Notes: generated by a model from the sequence alone, not told the origin. DNA of 6,089 nucleotides from Betaproteobacteria bacterium (GCA_005882155.1 VBCQ01000022.1:1-6089), one strand, 5' to 3'. Counted from the first letter of the stretch, positions 1-5,959 are shown. A program made the numbers and translations.

Positions 1-93
1 CGCCGCGATGGAGCCGAGGATCGCGATAATGGACACGACGACGATCAATTCGATCATCGTGAAGCCACGAGCCGTGCGCGTGTTGCTGCTCAC
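1..93 (-). CDS. Type IV pilin-like protein, N-terminal part (gene runs off the left edge)
   Basis: Only the first 31 codons are inside the window. They encode a short leader with two arginines, a prepilin-peptidase glycine at residue 10, and a mature N-terminus starting F-T-M-I-E-L with the conserved Glu at +5, followed by a hydrophobic helix. This is a classic type IV pilin or pseudopilin start. The start is GTG at 93-91, chosen because GGAGGA (complement of 99-104) lies 5 nt upstream. It overlaps the stop of the preceding pilin gene in a GTGA arrangement, which suggests translational coupling. With the C-terminal domain missing I cannot tell whether this is a PilE-, FimT- or GspH-type protein. 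That it is a pilin-family gene is near certain; the subtype is open. Confidence 0.85.
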   Translation of the reverse strand, partial: MSSNTRTARGFTMIELIVVVSIIAILGSIAA

Positions 94-530
94 CAGGTTC
101 CTCCGCATCCCGTTGCGGTTTTGACGTTCGATTCATCGACCTTCATCGTTCCGCATTTGTCAGCAGTCTGACTGCCGGTCGGTGTGGCGATGACGGTGAA
201 AGTCGGCGCCGAAGCGGCGGGGGCAGTCGTCTCGACCTTGAAGCCGTAAGCCGATGTCAGATTCGACTGAACTGTCACCTTGATATTGCTGCTGGCGAGC
301 GCTGCGGTATTTGCCGCGGCGACGTACTGTCGAGAATCGAGAAAGAGTTGCTGCTCGCGACTGGCGACCTGCATCAAGACGCCTTGCGCCGCGGAGCGAC
401 GCGACTTGCGAATTTGCTCCTGATAGGCCGGTAACGCGATCGCCGCAAGGATGGCGATGACCGCGACCGTGATCATCACTTCAATCAGCGTGAATCCGCG
501 TGCTGGCCGGTTCGAAACAGAAGTCGTCAT
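90..530 (-). CDS. PilE-like type IV minor pilin (downstream copy)
   Basis: The 146-residue product is of normal pilin length. The basic leader ends at Gly12, followed by mature F-T-L-I-E-V with Glu at +5 and a hydrophobic stretch to about residue 35. An amphipathic helix rich in Arg, Ser and Gln then leads into a small beta domain. Two cysteines near the C-terminus (in K-C-G-T-M and G-C-G-G-T-W) could form the D-region disulfide loop typical of PilE/ComP-type pilins. It should be inserted in the inner membrane, cleaved by PilD and assembled into a type IV pilus. I chose the ATG at 530-528 because it gives a short leader; an open extension to 623 would add 31 arginine-rich residues without pilin character. 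No strong ribosome binding site precedes it. It starts 70 nt after ribD ends, and its TGA overlaps the next pilin's GTG. Whether it is a major or minor pilin is not decidable here. Confidence 0.88.
   Translation of the reverse strand: MTTSVSNRPARGFTLIEVMITVAVIAILAAIALPAYQEQIRKSRRSAAQGVLMQVASREQQLFLDSRQYVAAANTAALASSNIKVTVQSNLTSAYGFKVETTAPAASAPTFTVIATPTGSQTADKCGTMKVDESNVKTATGCGGTW
99..104 (-). promoter_or_regulatory. Ribosome binding site of the leftmost pilin gene
   Basis: GGAGGA on the minus strand, 5 nt before the GTG at 93-91. It lies inside the end of the upstream pilin coding region and decides the GTG start of the truncated gene. Confidence 0.75.
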
Positions 531-600
531 GGCGCGAATTGTCGACGCCGACCGGAATCCGGCCGTTGCCGCTTGTCGTGCGTTGCGCTCCGTCCGTCTG

Positions 601-1630
601 TCAGGACAGCGTCGAGCGGGCAATGATCCGCAGGTCTTCGCCGATCAGTTCGATGCTCGTAAAGCGCAGTGGGACAGCTTCGCTCAGCGCCTGCAACGGC
701 CCGAACGCTGCCATCTCTCTCCCCGCGCCGAGCAACTTGGGCGCCATGTAGATCAAGAACTCGTCGACCAAGCCTTCGCGCACGAAAGAGCCGTTGAGCT
801 TGTGGCCGGCTTCGACATGCAGCTCGTTGATGCCGCGCGCGGCGAGGTCAGTGAGCATCGCGCTGAGGTCCACTTTGCCGCCGGCGCCGGGCTTGAACGC
901 GATCTCGGCGCCACGCGAACCCAGTGCCGCACTTGTCGATGCGGACTCGTCGGCGGCATAGATCAGCACGCTGCCGGGCGCGTCGAGGATTCGCGCGCCC
1001 GGTGGCGATTGCAGGCGCGAATCGACGATGACGCGCAGCGGTTGGCGTGCGGTTGCTACGAACCGGACGTCGAGTCGGGGGTTGTCTTCTAGAACCGTGC
1101 CAACGCCGGTCAAGAGGGCGCCGGCTCGCTTGCGCCAGGCATGCCCATCGACCCGCGCAGCTTCACCGGTGATCCACTGGCTGATGCCGTTGCTCAATGC
1201 AGTGCGGCCGTCGAGCGACGCGGCGATCTTCATGCGCACCCAAGGCCGTCCGCGGGTGATGCGCGAGAAGAAGCCGATGTTGAGTTCGCGTGATGCTTCA
1301 CCCCATTCGCCGTCGATCACATCGACCGCGATGCCCGCGGCGCGCAAGCGCGCGATGCCTTGGCCGGCGACCAAGGGGTTCGCGTCTTGCGCGGCGACGA
1401 TGACGTGCGCCACACCGGCGTCGATCAACGCGTCGCAGCAGGGCGGTGTGCGGCCGTGGTGGCAGCAGGGTTCGAGGGTGACGACGGCAGTGGCGCCGCG
1501 CGGATCGTGTCCGCCTTCCGACGATCACGCAGCCCACGCGTGGGTTCGGCTCGGACAGGCCGATGGCGTGGGACGCGAGGACGCTCGCTCGCGCAAGAAC
1601 GGCAGGCGCAATGACGGAAGACTGCGACAT
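601..1630 (-). pseudogene. ribD: ribD, bifunctional riboflavin deaminase/reductase, disrupted by a frameshifting deletion
   Basis: RibD performs two cytosolic steps of riboflavin synthesis: deamination of the pyrimidine intermediate, then reduction of its ribosyl chain. Reading from ATG 1630-1628, the first 40 or so residues match the RibD N-terminus (P-N-P-R-V-G-C-V-I-V, ending about 1520). The reading frame then switches. The second frame resumes at R-G-A-T-A-V-V-T-L-E-P-C (from 1500), keeps both zinc cysteines in P-C-C-H-H-G-R-T-P-P-C and runs to a TGA at 601. Only 19 nt separate these blocks where homologs have about 93 nt or slightly more. The lost piece contains the H-A-E motif (zinc histidine and catalytic glutamate), so deaminase activity should be gone. 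The reductase domain looks complete: K-I-A-A-S-L-D-G-R-T, S-Q-W-I-T-G, G-T-V-L-E-D-N-P, E-A-G-H-K-L-N-G-S-F and A-P-K-L-L-G. A TTG at 1428-1426 is the only obvious early start in that frame. The upstream frame alone ends at 1298 with about 110 residues. The gene begins 22 nt after pilV. True mutation and assembly error both remain possible. Confidence 0.88.
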
Positions 1631-1652
1631 TCCGTCATCGTAAGTCACGCCG

Positions 1653-2756
1653 TCAGGGCTGCTGTTGGGCCGTGCCGGACGGACAGTCTCCAGCCGACAG
1701 GAGCAGGAAGTTCTGGTTCGCGAGCGACCCGCTGACCAACGAGTAGGTCGCAGGGTGATCGAAGTTGTTCGTCGTGATCGCGTCGGTCGTGTAGCGGCAC
1801 ACCTTCTGAGTGCCGGCGGGCGCCGGAGCGATGTTGCTGCGGCCGCTCCACACCATCGGCGTGGCCGAGTTGTTGTCGTGGTCTGTCGGTTGTACGAGAC
1901 AGGTGTAGCGCTTGTAGCCGGCGATCGGCGCGCCGGTGTTCTGGTCGATGGCGTCCGTCAGCGTGCACCGCGGCGTGCGCGACATGTACTGCATGTTGCT
2001 GAACAAGATACCGGTGGGGACGTAGTTCGCGATGTCACCGCTGATGTTGCCCGCCAGCAGATAAGCGGCCAGCGCGCTGCAGTCGGCGGCGATGTCGGTG
2101 TTGTCCGTCGGCGGGCTGCTGCACACCGCGATCACGTCGCCGACCGCGTTGCCGAACACGAGCCACTGCGAATCAAACTGCGCTGCGCTCTTTCCGCTGT
2201 TGGATCCGCCGAGCTGGATCGCGGGAATCGGGATCGCAAGGTTGCGGCCCTTCGGGCGGTAGTTGATTCCGCCATCGACGGGCGGCATGGTCAACCCGCC
2301 GATGTCCGCTGGATCGGACTTGGACAGGGTCGACGCTAGCGTGACCGCGTTGGCCCGGCCGTTGCGGTCGCTCCAGCCGACCCGCACGCTGACGCTGCGA
2401 AGAAGGTCAGCCGGCGTGCCGCCGACGATCCAGGTGCGCGCGAAGCTCGCATTCGTCTGGCTGATCGGCGTGTCGCTTCCACTTCGAGTGTCGGCCCATG
2501 AGCTCGCTGCCATCGCGCCCGAGCAGTTCAGGCTCAAAGCTGGGGCCGAGGCGATCTGCGAAAACGAACGCAGGCATTCCATCTTCTGCTGGGCAAAGCG
2601 AGTCGCTTCGGATCGCTGCTTCGCCACGTCGGTGTTCGAGGCGAGGCGGGTCTGAAACACTGCGACGGACAGCATGCCGAACGAGAGCACGAGCGTGGCG
2701 ATCAGCGCTTCCAGCAGCGTGAAGCCTGATGACGAATGACGATTCGAAGTGCGCAT
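1653..2756 (-). CDS. pilV: PilV-like type IV minor pilin, unusually long
   Basis: The 367-residue product has a leader ending at Gly11, then mature F-T-L-L-E-A with Glu at +5 and a hydrophobic helix containing L-V-L-S-F-G-M-L-S-V-A, the pattern of the PilV family. A helical segment follows with repeated Arg, Glu and Gln and a Cys in M-E-C-L-R-S-F. The rest is a large, probably beta-rich domain with about eight cysteines overall and many Ser, Thr, Asn and Gly. PilV works with PilW, PilX and FimT/FimU in the minor-pilin complex that primes pilus assembly and sits near the tip. Classical PilV proteins are around 180 residues, so this one carries roughly one extra domain. The ATG at 2756 has AGAGG about 6 nt upstream and follows pilX by 13 nt. 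Assignment to PilV rests on the N-terminal pattern and operon position; the C-terminal region is not recognised. Confidence 0.82.
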   Translation of the reverse strand: MRTSNRHSSSGFTLLEALIATLVLSFGMLSVAVFQTRLASNTDVAKQRSEATRFAQQKMECLRSFSQIASAPALSLNCSGAMAASSWADTRSGSDTPISQTNASFARTWIVGGTPADLLRSVSVRVGWSDRNGRANAVTLASTLSKSDPADIGGLTMPPVDGGINYRPKGRNLAIPIPAIQLGGSNSGKSAAQFDSQWLVFGNAVGDVIAVCSSPPTDNTDIAADCSALAAYLLAGNISGDIANYVPTGILFSNMQYMSRTPRCTLTDAIDQNTGAPIAGYKRYTCLVQPTDHDNNSATPMVWSGRSNIAPAPAGTQKVCRYTTDAITTNNFDHPATYSLVSGSLANQNFLLLSAGDCPSGTAQQQP

Positions 2757-2769
2757 GAGTGGCCTCTAT

Positions 2770-4077
2770 TCAGTTGTCTCGCCAACTGCCGGGGACCTTG
2801 GTGGCGACGCCGATCTCCTTGTTGAGACGGGCGAGGACGTTCGGGTCGTAGGTGATCGATCCGCTGCCGTTGTTGTAGAAGCTCGCCCGGCTGACGACGG
2901 CACCGACGACGACAGTGCTGCCGGCGCCGTCGTCGTTCCAGCGTGCGGAGTCGGCGTAGATCAAGCCGCGGATCGTGCTGCTGCCGTTGAACGCGATCTC
3001 GCCCGACGCCGCGACGATCACCGGGGAAGCGTCGGTGCCCAGCGTGACGCTGCCGCTGAACTGCAGCGGGCCGTCGACCCAGAATGCGCGCTTGCCATGA
3101 CGGACATACGCGTCGACGAGAGTCGCGGCATTGGCGAGTCCGTTCGGCCCGCTGATGACGTGGGTCGTTGCAGCGGCCTCGTACTGTGCGAGGCGCGTGC
3201 CGAACAGAGTGCTGAACATCGCATCGGGACTTGCCGAGGCGCCGGACAACGTCGAATCTGCTGCGACGATGCTGTCGGCTGGCGGACTGCCGTCCAGCGT
3301 TTGCAGGGTCTGACCATTGCCGCTGCAATGCGGCGCACCGATCGGCAAGGTGCCTGCCTGATACGTGCTCTGTCCGATCAAGACGGCGCCGCCCGCGTCG
3401 ACGAGGTTGCCGTTCGTTGCTCGGTCGGTGTTGCTGATCTGGAAGGCGCCGCACACCGCGGCCCATTGACCCGCGCTGAGCGGCACCGCAGGCATGGCAC
3501 GCACGACGCGGCGCATCTTGACCACGAGCCTTGCGACCGCGAACGCGTCAGCGCCAGAGGGAGCGTTCGCGACGCACTGGCTGCCCGCGCTGGTGCAGCC
3601 ACGCGAGGTCACCTCGATGCTTTCGTTGTCGCCCGCGACGGTTGCGAACTCGACCGTAAAGGTCGGTGCATCAGCGAGCAGCGAGGCCGCCGATACGCTG
3701 CCCGATGCCGGACACGAACACGTCAGTGCACCCGTCGCGTCGATGCTGCAACCCGCCACCATCGGCGTAGCGACCGGCGTCAGGACGATGGCGCTTCCCG
3801 CCAGCGTGGCCGGTACATAGCGATTGCGGAAAGTTGCGCTGCCGCCGTCGACGATGCAGCTCGCGTCGGTGCTGCGTGTCTCGTTGAGCATGACGACGGC
3901 CCACTCCAAGCCAGCGTCGGCGGCTTCGAAGGCCTGGGTCGAACGGTACTGATTCGCGGACGTTTTCTGCTCGAAAATCATGACGCGTCCGGCATAGAAG
4001 GCGACGAGCGTCATGCCGAACAGAAGAATCAGCGTGATTGCCAGCGACGCTGCGCCGGTTTGTGTTTTGCGAGTCAT
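2770..4077 (-). CDS. pilX: PilX-like type IV pilus minor pilin with large C-terminal domain
   Basis: The 435-residue product starts at the ATG at 4077-4075, with GAGGA 7 nt upstream; an in-frame extension to 4128 would overlap pilW and add a basic tail. The leader T-R-K-T-Q-T-G is followed by A-A-S-L-A-I-T-L-I-L-L-F-G-M-T-L and then E-Q-K-T-S-A-N-Q-Y-R-S-T-Q-A-F-E-A-A-D-A-G-L-E-W-A. This is the characteristic PilX N-terminal domain (E..tsaN......AFeAAdAGLe). The Glu at mature position 5, seen in its neighbours, is replaced by Ala. The long remainder has Gly/Ser/Thr/Ala-rich beta sequence. Around residues 335-410 it shows repeating short hydrophobic strands (V-I-V-A-A-S-G-E-I-A-F-N-G-S-S-T-I-R-G-L), suggesting a beta-solenoid. 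Classical PilX is near 195 residues. Expected role: minor pilin in the priming and tip complex with PilV and PilW, inner membrane then pilus. It lies 19 nt after pilW. Confidence 0.82.
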   Translation of the reverse strand: MTRKTQTGAASLAITLILLFGMTLVAFYAGRVMIFEQKTSANQYRSTQAFEAADAGLEWAVVMLNETRSTDASCIVDGGSATFRNRYVPATLAGSAIVLTPVATPMVAGCSIDATGALTCSCPASGSVSAASLLADAPTFTVEFATVAGDNESIEVTSRGCTSAGSQCVANAPSGADAFAVARLVVKMRRVVRAMPAVPLSAGQWAAVCGAFQISNTDRATNGNLVDAGGAVLIGQSTYQAGTLPIGAPHCSGNGQTLQTLDGSPPADSIVAADSTLSGASASPDAMFSTLFGTRLAQYEAAATTHVISGPNGLANAATLVDAYVRHGKRAFWVDGPLQFSGSVTLGTDASPVIVAASGEIAFNGSSTIRGLIYADSARWNDDGAGSTVVVGAVVSRASFYNNGSGSITYDPNVLARLNKEIGVATKVPGSWRDN

Positions 4078-4096
4078 GGTTTGTCCTCGTCTCGGT

Positions 4097-4771
4097 TCAA
4101 GGGCACGACGGCGCAGGCACTTCGTCATTGCGAACGCGCACCGACTCGTTGAGTTGCCGGATCACCGACGCGTCGGAGACCGAGCGTCCTTTGATCACGA
4201 TGTCGTAGCGGCGCACATTCACGACGGGGCAGCCCGGAGCGCCGGCGTTGCAGGTCGGCGTGCAGTAGTGGCCGAGTGAGACCGCGGTAATCACCGGAGT
4301 GACGCTGAACTCGGTGACGGTGAGGGTCGCCGCATCGGTGAGCTCCTGCCACGCCGTGCTGCCACTGCGCATGCGCAGCACGCCGGACGACAGCTGGAAC
4401 CCGGCCTCGTCGCTCGCATCGCGGATGTTGTTCTCGGTGTTGCGCGAGTAGCTGAACGTGGCCGTCGACGCGCTCGCTGCGCCGATGGGCGTGACGGCCC
4501 GGTACGGATTGCTCTGTGCCGGCCAGGTTGCGCCCGAGCTTGCCGTCTGCCAATAGCCGGCTCGCCTGAGGTCGCGCGCCACCAAGTCGGCCGCCGCCCG
4601 CAAGTCCTGGTTGACGCGTGCCTGAAGAATCAGCCGGCGATTGTTGACGACATGGTCGCCGAACAATTTCGCAGCGCCGGCCACGAGGAACAGGCCGATG
4701 GCAGTGCCGATGAGCAGTTCCGCGATGGACATCCCGCGCTGCCGCACGATGGTGGTGGGGCGCTGTCTCAT
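4097..4771 (-). CDS. pilW: PilW-like type IV pilus minor pilin
   Basis: The 224-residue product has a leader ending R-Q-R-G13, then mature M-S-I-A-E-L-L-I-G with Glu at +5 and a hydrophobic helix. The segment N-Q-D-L-R-A-A-A-D-L-V-A-R-D-L-R-R-A-G-Y that follows is the hallmark of PilW proteins. The C-terminal part ends with an R-R-Y-D-I-V-I-K-G-R-S strand, a late V-R-V-R-N-D motif and a terminal Cys. Several cysteines cluster in H-Y-C-T-P-T-C-N-A-G-A-P-G-C. PilW is a minor pilin acting with PilX, PilV and FimT at the pilus tip. I chose the ATG at 4771-4769 because it forms an ATGA overlap with the stop of the preceding pilin gene, with GGAAG close upstream. A GTG four codons earlier (4783) is possible but adds nothing to the leader. 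Length is a little below the 270 or so residues of the Pseudomonas protein. Confidence 0.87.
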   Translation of the reverse strand: MRQRPTTIVRQRGMSIAELLIGTAIGLFLVAGAAKLFGDHVVNNRRLILQARVNQDLRAAADLVARDLRRAGYWQTASSGATWPAQSNPYRAVTPIGAASASTATFSYSRNTENNIRDASDEAGFQLSSGVLRMRSGSTAWQELTDAATLTVTEFSVTPVITAVSLGHYCTPTCNAGAPGCPVVNVRRYDIVIKGRSVSDASVIRQLNESVRVRNDEVPAPSCP

Positions 4772-5316
4772 TGCTTCCAACACCGTTTATTGGCCGCCGA
4801 AGATGATCCGTTGCTGGTCCCGCTGGTCGCGCCGGAGTTGTAGACGAGGTTTCCGCCAGCGATGTCGACCTGCATGTACTTGCAGTTCGCGTCGCTTGCC
4901 TGTGGACCCTGTGCTGTTGCGAGAACCGAGTAGCCGGTCGTGTCGACGCCTGACAGCGTGACTGCGTAGTGCCCGGCGGACGTCGCGAAGCTTCCGCTGA
5001 GGCTCGTGCCGTTCGGTGCGACATCGCCGTTGCGCGCCACGCCGCTCATCGAGCCGGTGCTTGTGAGAATCAGAAATCGGTCGCCGTAGGCGGCGTTGCT
5101 TGTCCGATAGAGTTCCTGCGCCTGCTGAACCTGCCAGATCGTCACGATGGCATCGGAGCGGCGGCTCGCGCGCACCGAATCGCCAAATGCGGGGTAGGCC
5201 ACGCTCGCGAGGATGGCGGCGATCGCGACCGCGATCAGCAGTTCGATCAGCGTGAAGCCGCGCGCGCGGCTGTAGCAATGAAGAGCCGCGGCTGAGGACA
5301 TGGTAGTGGTCTTCAT
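4768..5316 (-). CDS. PilE-like type IV minor pilin (upstream copy)
   Basis: The 182-residue product has a leader ending A-R-G20, then mature F-T-L-I-E-L-L-I-A-V with Glu at +5, a hydrophobic helix, and S-R-R-S-D-A in the amphipathic part, as in PilE-type proteins. The globular region carries G-H-Y-A-V-T-L-S-G-V and N-C-K-Y-M-Q-V-D, with a second Cys in the final R-C-W-K-Q. The two late cysteines could bracket the D-region. It resembles the second PilE-like gene at 90-530 in layout (A-R-G-F-T-L-I-E, S-R-R-S, a late C..M.VD, a C-terminal Cys and Trp), so the two are likely paralogs. The ATG at 5316 lies 3 nt after the fimT stop. An alternative ATG at 5301 would shorten the leader to 15 residues; neither has a good ribosome binding site, so coupling to fimT is likely. 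It sits where pilV often sits in comparable operons. Confidence 0.87.
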   Translation of the reverse strand: MKTTTMSSAAALHCYSRARGFTLIELLIAVAIAAILASVAYPAFGDSVRASRRSDAIVTIWQVQQAQELYRTSNAAYGDRFLILTSTGSMSGVARNGDVAPNGTSLSGSFATSAGHYAVTLSGVDTTGYSVLATAQGPQASDANCKYMQVDIAGGNLVYNSGATSGTSNGSSSAANKRCWKQ

Positions 5317-5319
5317 GTC

Positions 5320-5865
5320 TCAGCACGCCCTGTATCCAGGGATGTCGCCTTGTGGCGAGCACGAGCGCACGCGCCCCATGATGTTCACGACGTGATGAAT
5401 CGCCTTGCCCTGCGAATCCAACAAGCGCAGGGTGCCTGTCGGCGAGGTCGTGCCGTGCGTCGCCGCGAACAGCATCGATGACACGTTGCTGTACAGCGCG
5501 ATGCCGCTGGCGGCGGGCAGCCGCACGGTCTTGACCTCCAACGCTCCTGCGCTGCATTGCGTGGCGGCGTCGACGCTGCAGGTGCAATCGGTGGCCGCGC
5601 CGGTGTGAATCACGTAGCAGCTTCCGGCGGCAGAGGTGCGAAAGCTCATGCGCACGCTGAGGTTGCGCGTCACGGCTTCGCTGCGCACGAAGTGGATGTC
5701 GGTCGCGAGCTCGTTCGCCCGTCCTTCCAATGTGCGTCGTTCCTGCATGCTGCGGAATGACGGCACTGCCACGCTGACGATGATTGCGGCGATCGCAATG
5801 GCAATCGTCGTCTCGATGAGAGTGAGTCCGCGCGACGGGGAGCGCCTGCTGGTCTGCTGTTTCAT
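5320..5865 (-). CDS. fimT: FimT/GspH-like minor pilin with GRxR DNA-binding motif
   Basis: The 181-residue product has a leader ending S-R-G13, then mature L-T-L-I-E-T with Glu at +5 (Leu instead of the usual Phe at +1) and a hydrophobic helix. The segment R-A-N-E-L-A-T-D-I-H-F-V-R-S-E-A-V-T-R-N (about residues 48-67) is the signature of the GspH/FimT family. A beta domain follows with a cysteine-rich stretch (D-C-T-C, Q-C). Near the C-terminus residues 164-167 read G-R-V-R, followed by S-C-S and a final Cys. A GRxR motif at this place is known in FimT of Legionella and relatives, where it binds DNA during natural transformation. I infer a DNA-contacting minor pilin. The start is firm: AGGAGG lies 5 nt upstream of ATG 5865. 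It is the first gene of the pilin block, about 99 nt after nrdR. A purely structural GspH/FimU-like role is the alternative. Confidence 0.88.
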   Translation of the reverse strand: MKQQTSRRSPSRGLTLIETTIAIAIAAIIVSVAVPSFRSMQERRTLEGRANELATDIHFVRSEAVTRNLSVRMSFRTSAAGSCYVIHTGAATDCTCSVDAATQCSAGALEVKTVRLPAASGIALYSNVSSMLFAATHGTTSPTGTLRLLDSQGKAIHHVVNIMGRVRSCSPQGDIPGYRAC

Positions 5866-5867
5866 GA

Positions 5868-5885
5868 TTTCCTCCTGTGAGGAAA
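5868..5885 (-). promoter_or_regulatory. Stem-loop enclosing the fimT Shine-Dalgarno
   Basis: On the minus strand TTTCCTC, loop ACAG, then GAGGAAA forms a perfect 7-bp stem with a 4-nt loop. The Shine-Dalgarno AGGAGG of fimT (complement of 5871-5876) covers the last two loop bases and most of the 3' arm. The stem ends two bases before the ATG. If formed in the mRNA it would limit ribosome access to the first pilin gene. The complementarity is seen directly; the regulatory effect is inference. Confidence 0.55.
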
Positions 5886-5891
5886 CTCTAT

Positions 5892-5915
5892 GAAAGCCGC
5901 AAGACTTTGGCTCTC
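5892..5915 (-). promoter_or_regulatory. Leader stem-loop with a G-U pair
   Basis: Arms at 5892-5898 and 5909-5915 pair as GAGAGCC with GGCTTTC on the minus strand: 7 bp including one G-U pair, around a 10-nt loop. The wobble works only in the minus-strand RNA; the other strand would have an A-C mismatch. It lies between nrdR and fimT. Function unknown. Confidence 0.35.
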
Positions 5916-5916
5916 A

Positions 5917-5959
5917 CCCTAAAGGGGGGAGCAGGCACGCGACGCGTCCCTCCTTAGGG
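5917..5959. repeat. Imperfect 13-bp inverted repeat between nrdR and fimT
   Basis: The arm at 5917-5930 (CCCTAAAGGGGGGA) is complementary to 5947-5959 (TCCCTCCTTAGGG): 13 pairs with a one-base bulge and one G-T pair as read on the plus strand, around a 16-nt loop. It begins 5 nt after the nrdR stop. It could be an operator of two facing half-sites or an RNA hairpin limiting readthrough from nrdR. No T-tract follows on either strand, so a classical intrinsic terminator is not supported. Confidence 0.6.

Noticed and set aside
552..562. 11-bp palindrome CCGGAATCCGG between ribD and the PilE-like gene
   Set aside because: The one-base centre is too short for an RNA hairpin, the symmetry does not extend outward, and such short palindromes are expected by chance in GC-rich DNA.
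531..600. Promoter for the downstream PilE-like gene
   Set aside because: I looked for sigma-70 and sigma-54 type elements in the 70-nt gap and saw no convincing pair.
1497..1527. Programmed ribosomal frameshift in ribD
   Set aside because: A frame change would join the two halves but not restore the missing 25 to 30 residues with the H-A-E motif, and no slippery heptamer is evident.
2749..4152. 467-codon open frame on the plus strand
   Set aside because: It lies antisense to pilX, is full of Arg, Ala, Asp and Val without domain pattern, and mirrors the GC-rich codon bias of the real gene.
4125..5024. 299-codon open frame on the minus strand
   Set aside because: It spans pilW and the PilE-like gene in another frame, with Arg/His/Gln-rich low-complexity sequence; both real genes have clear pilin motifs.
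5917..5959. Intrinsic terminator of nrdR
   Set aside because: The hairpin is present but no T-run follows it on either strand, and the minus-strand stem has a C-A mismatch.
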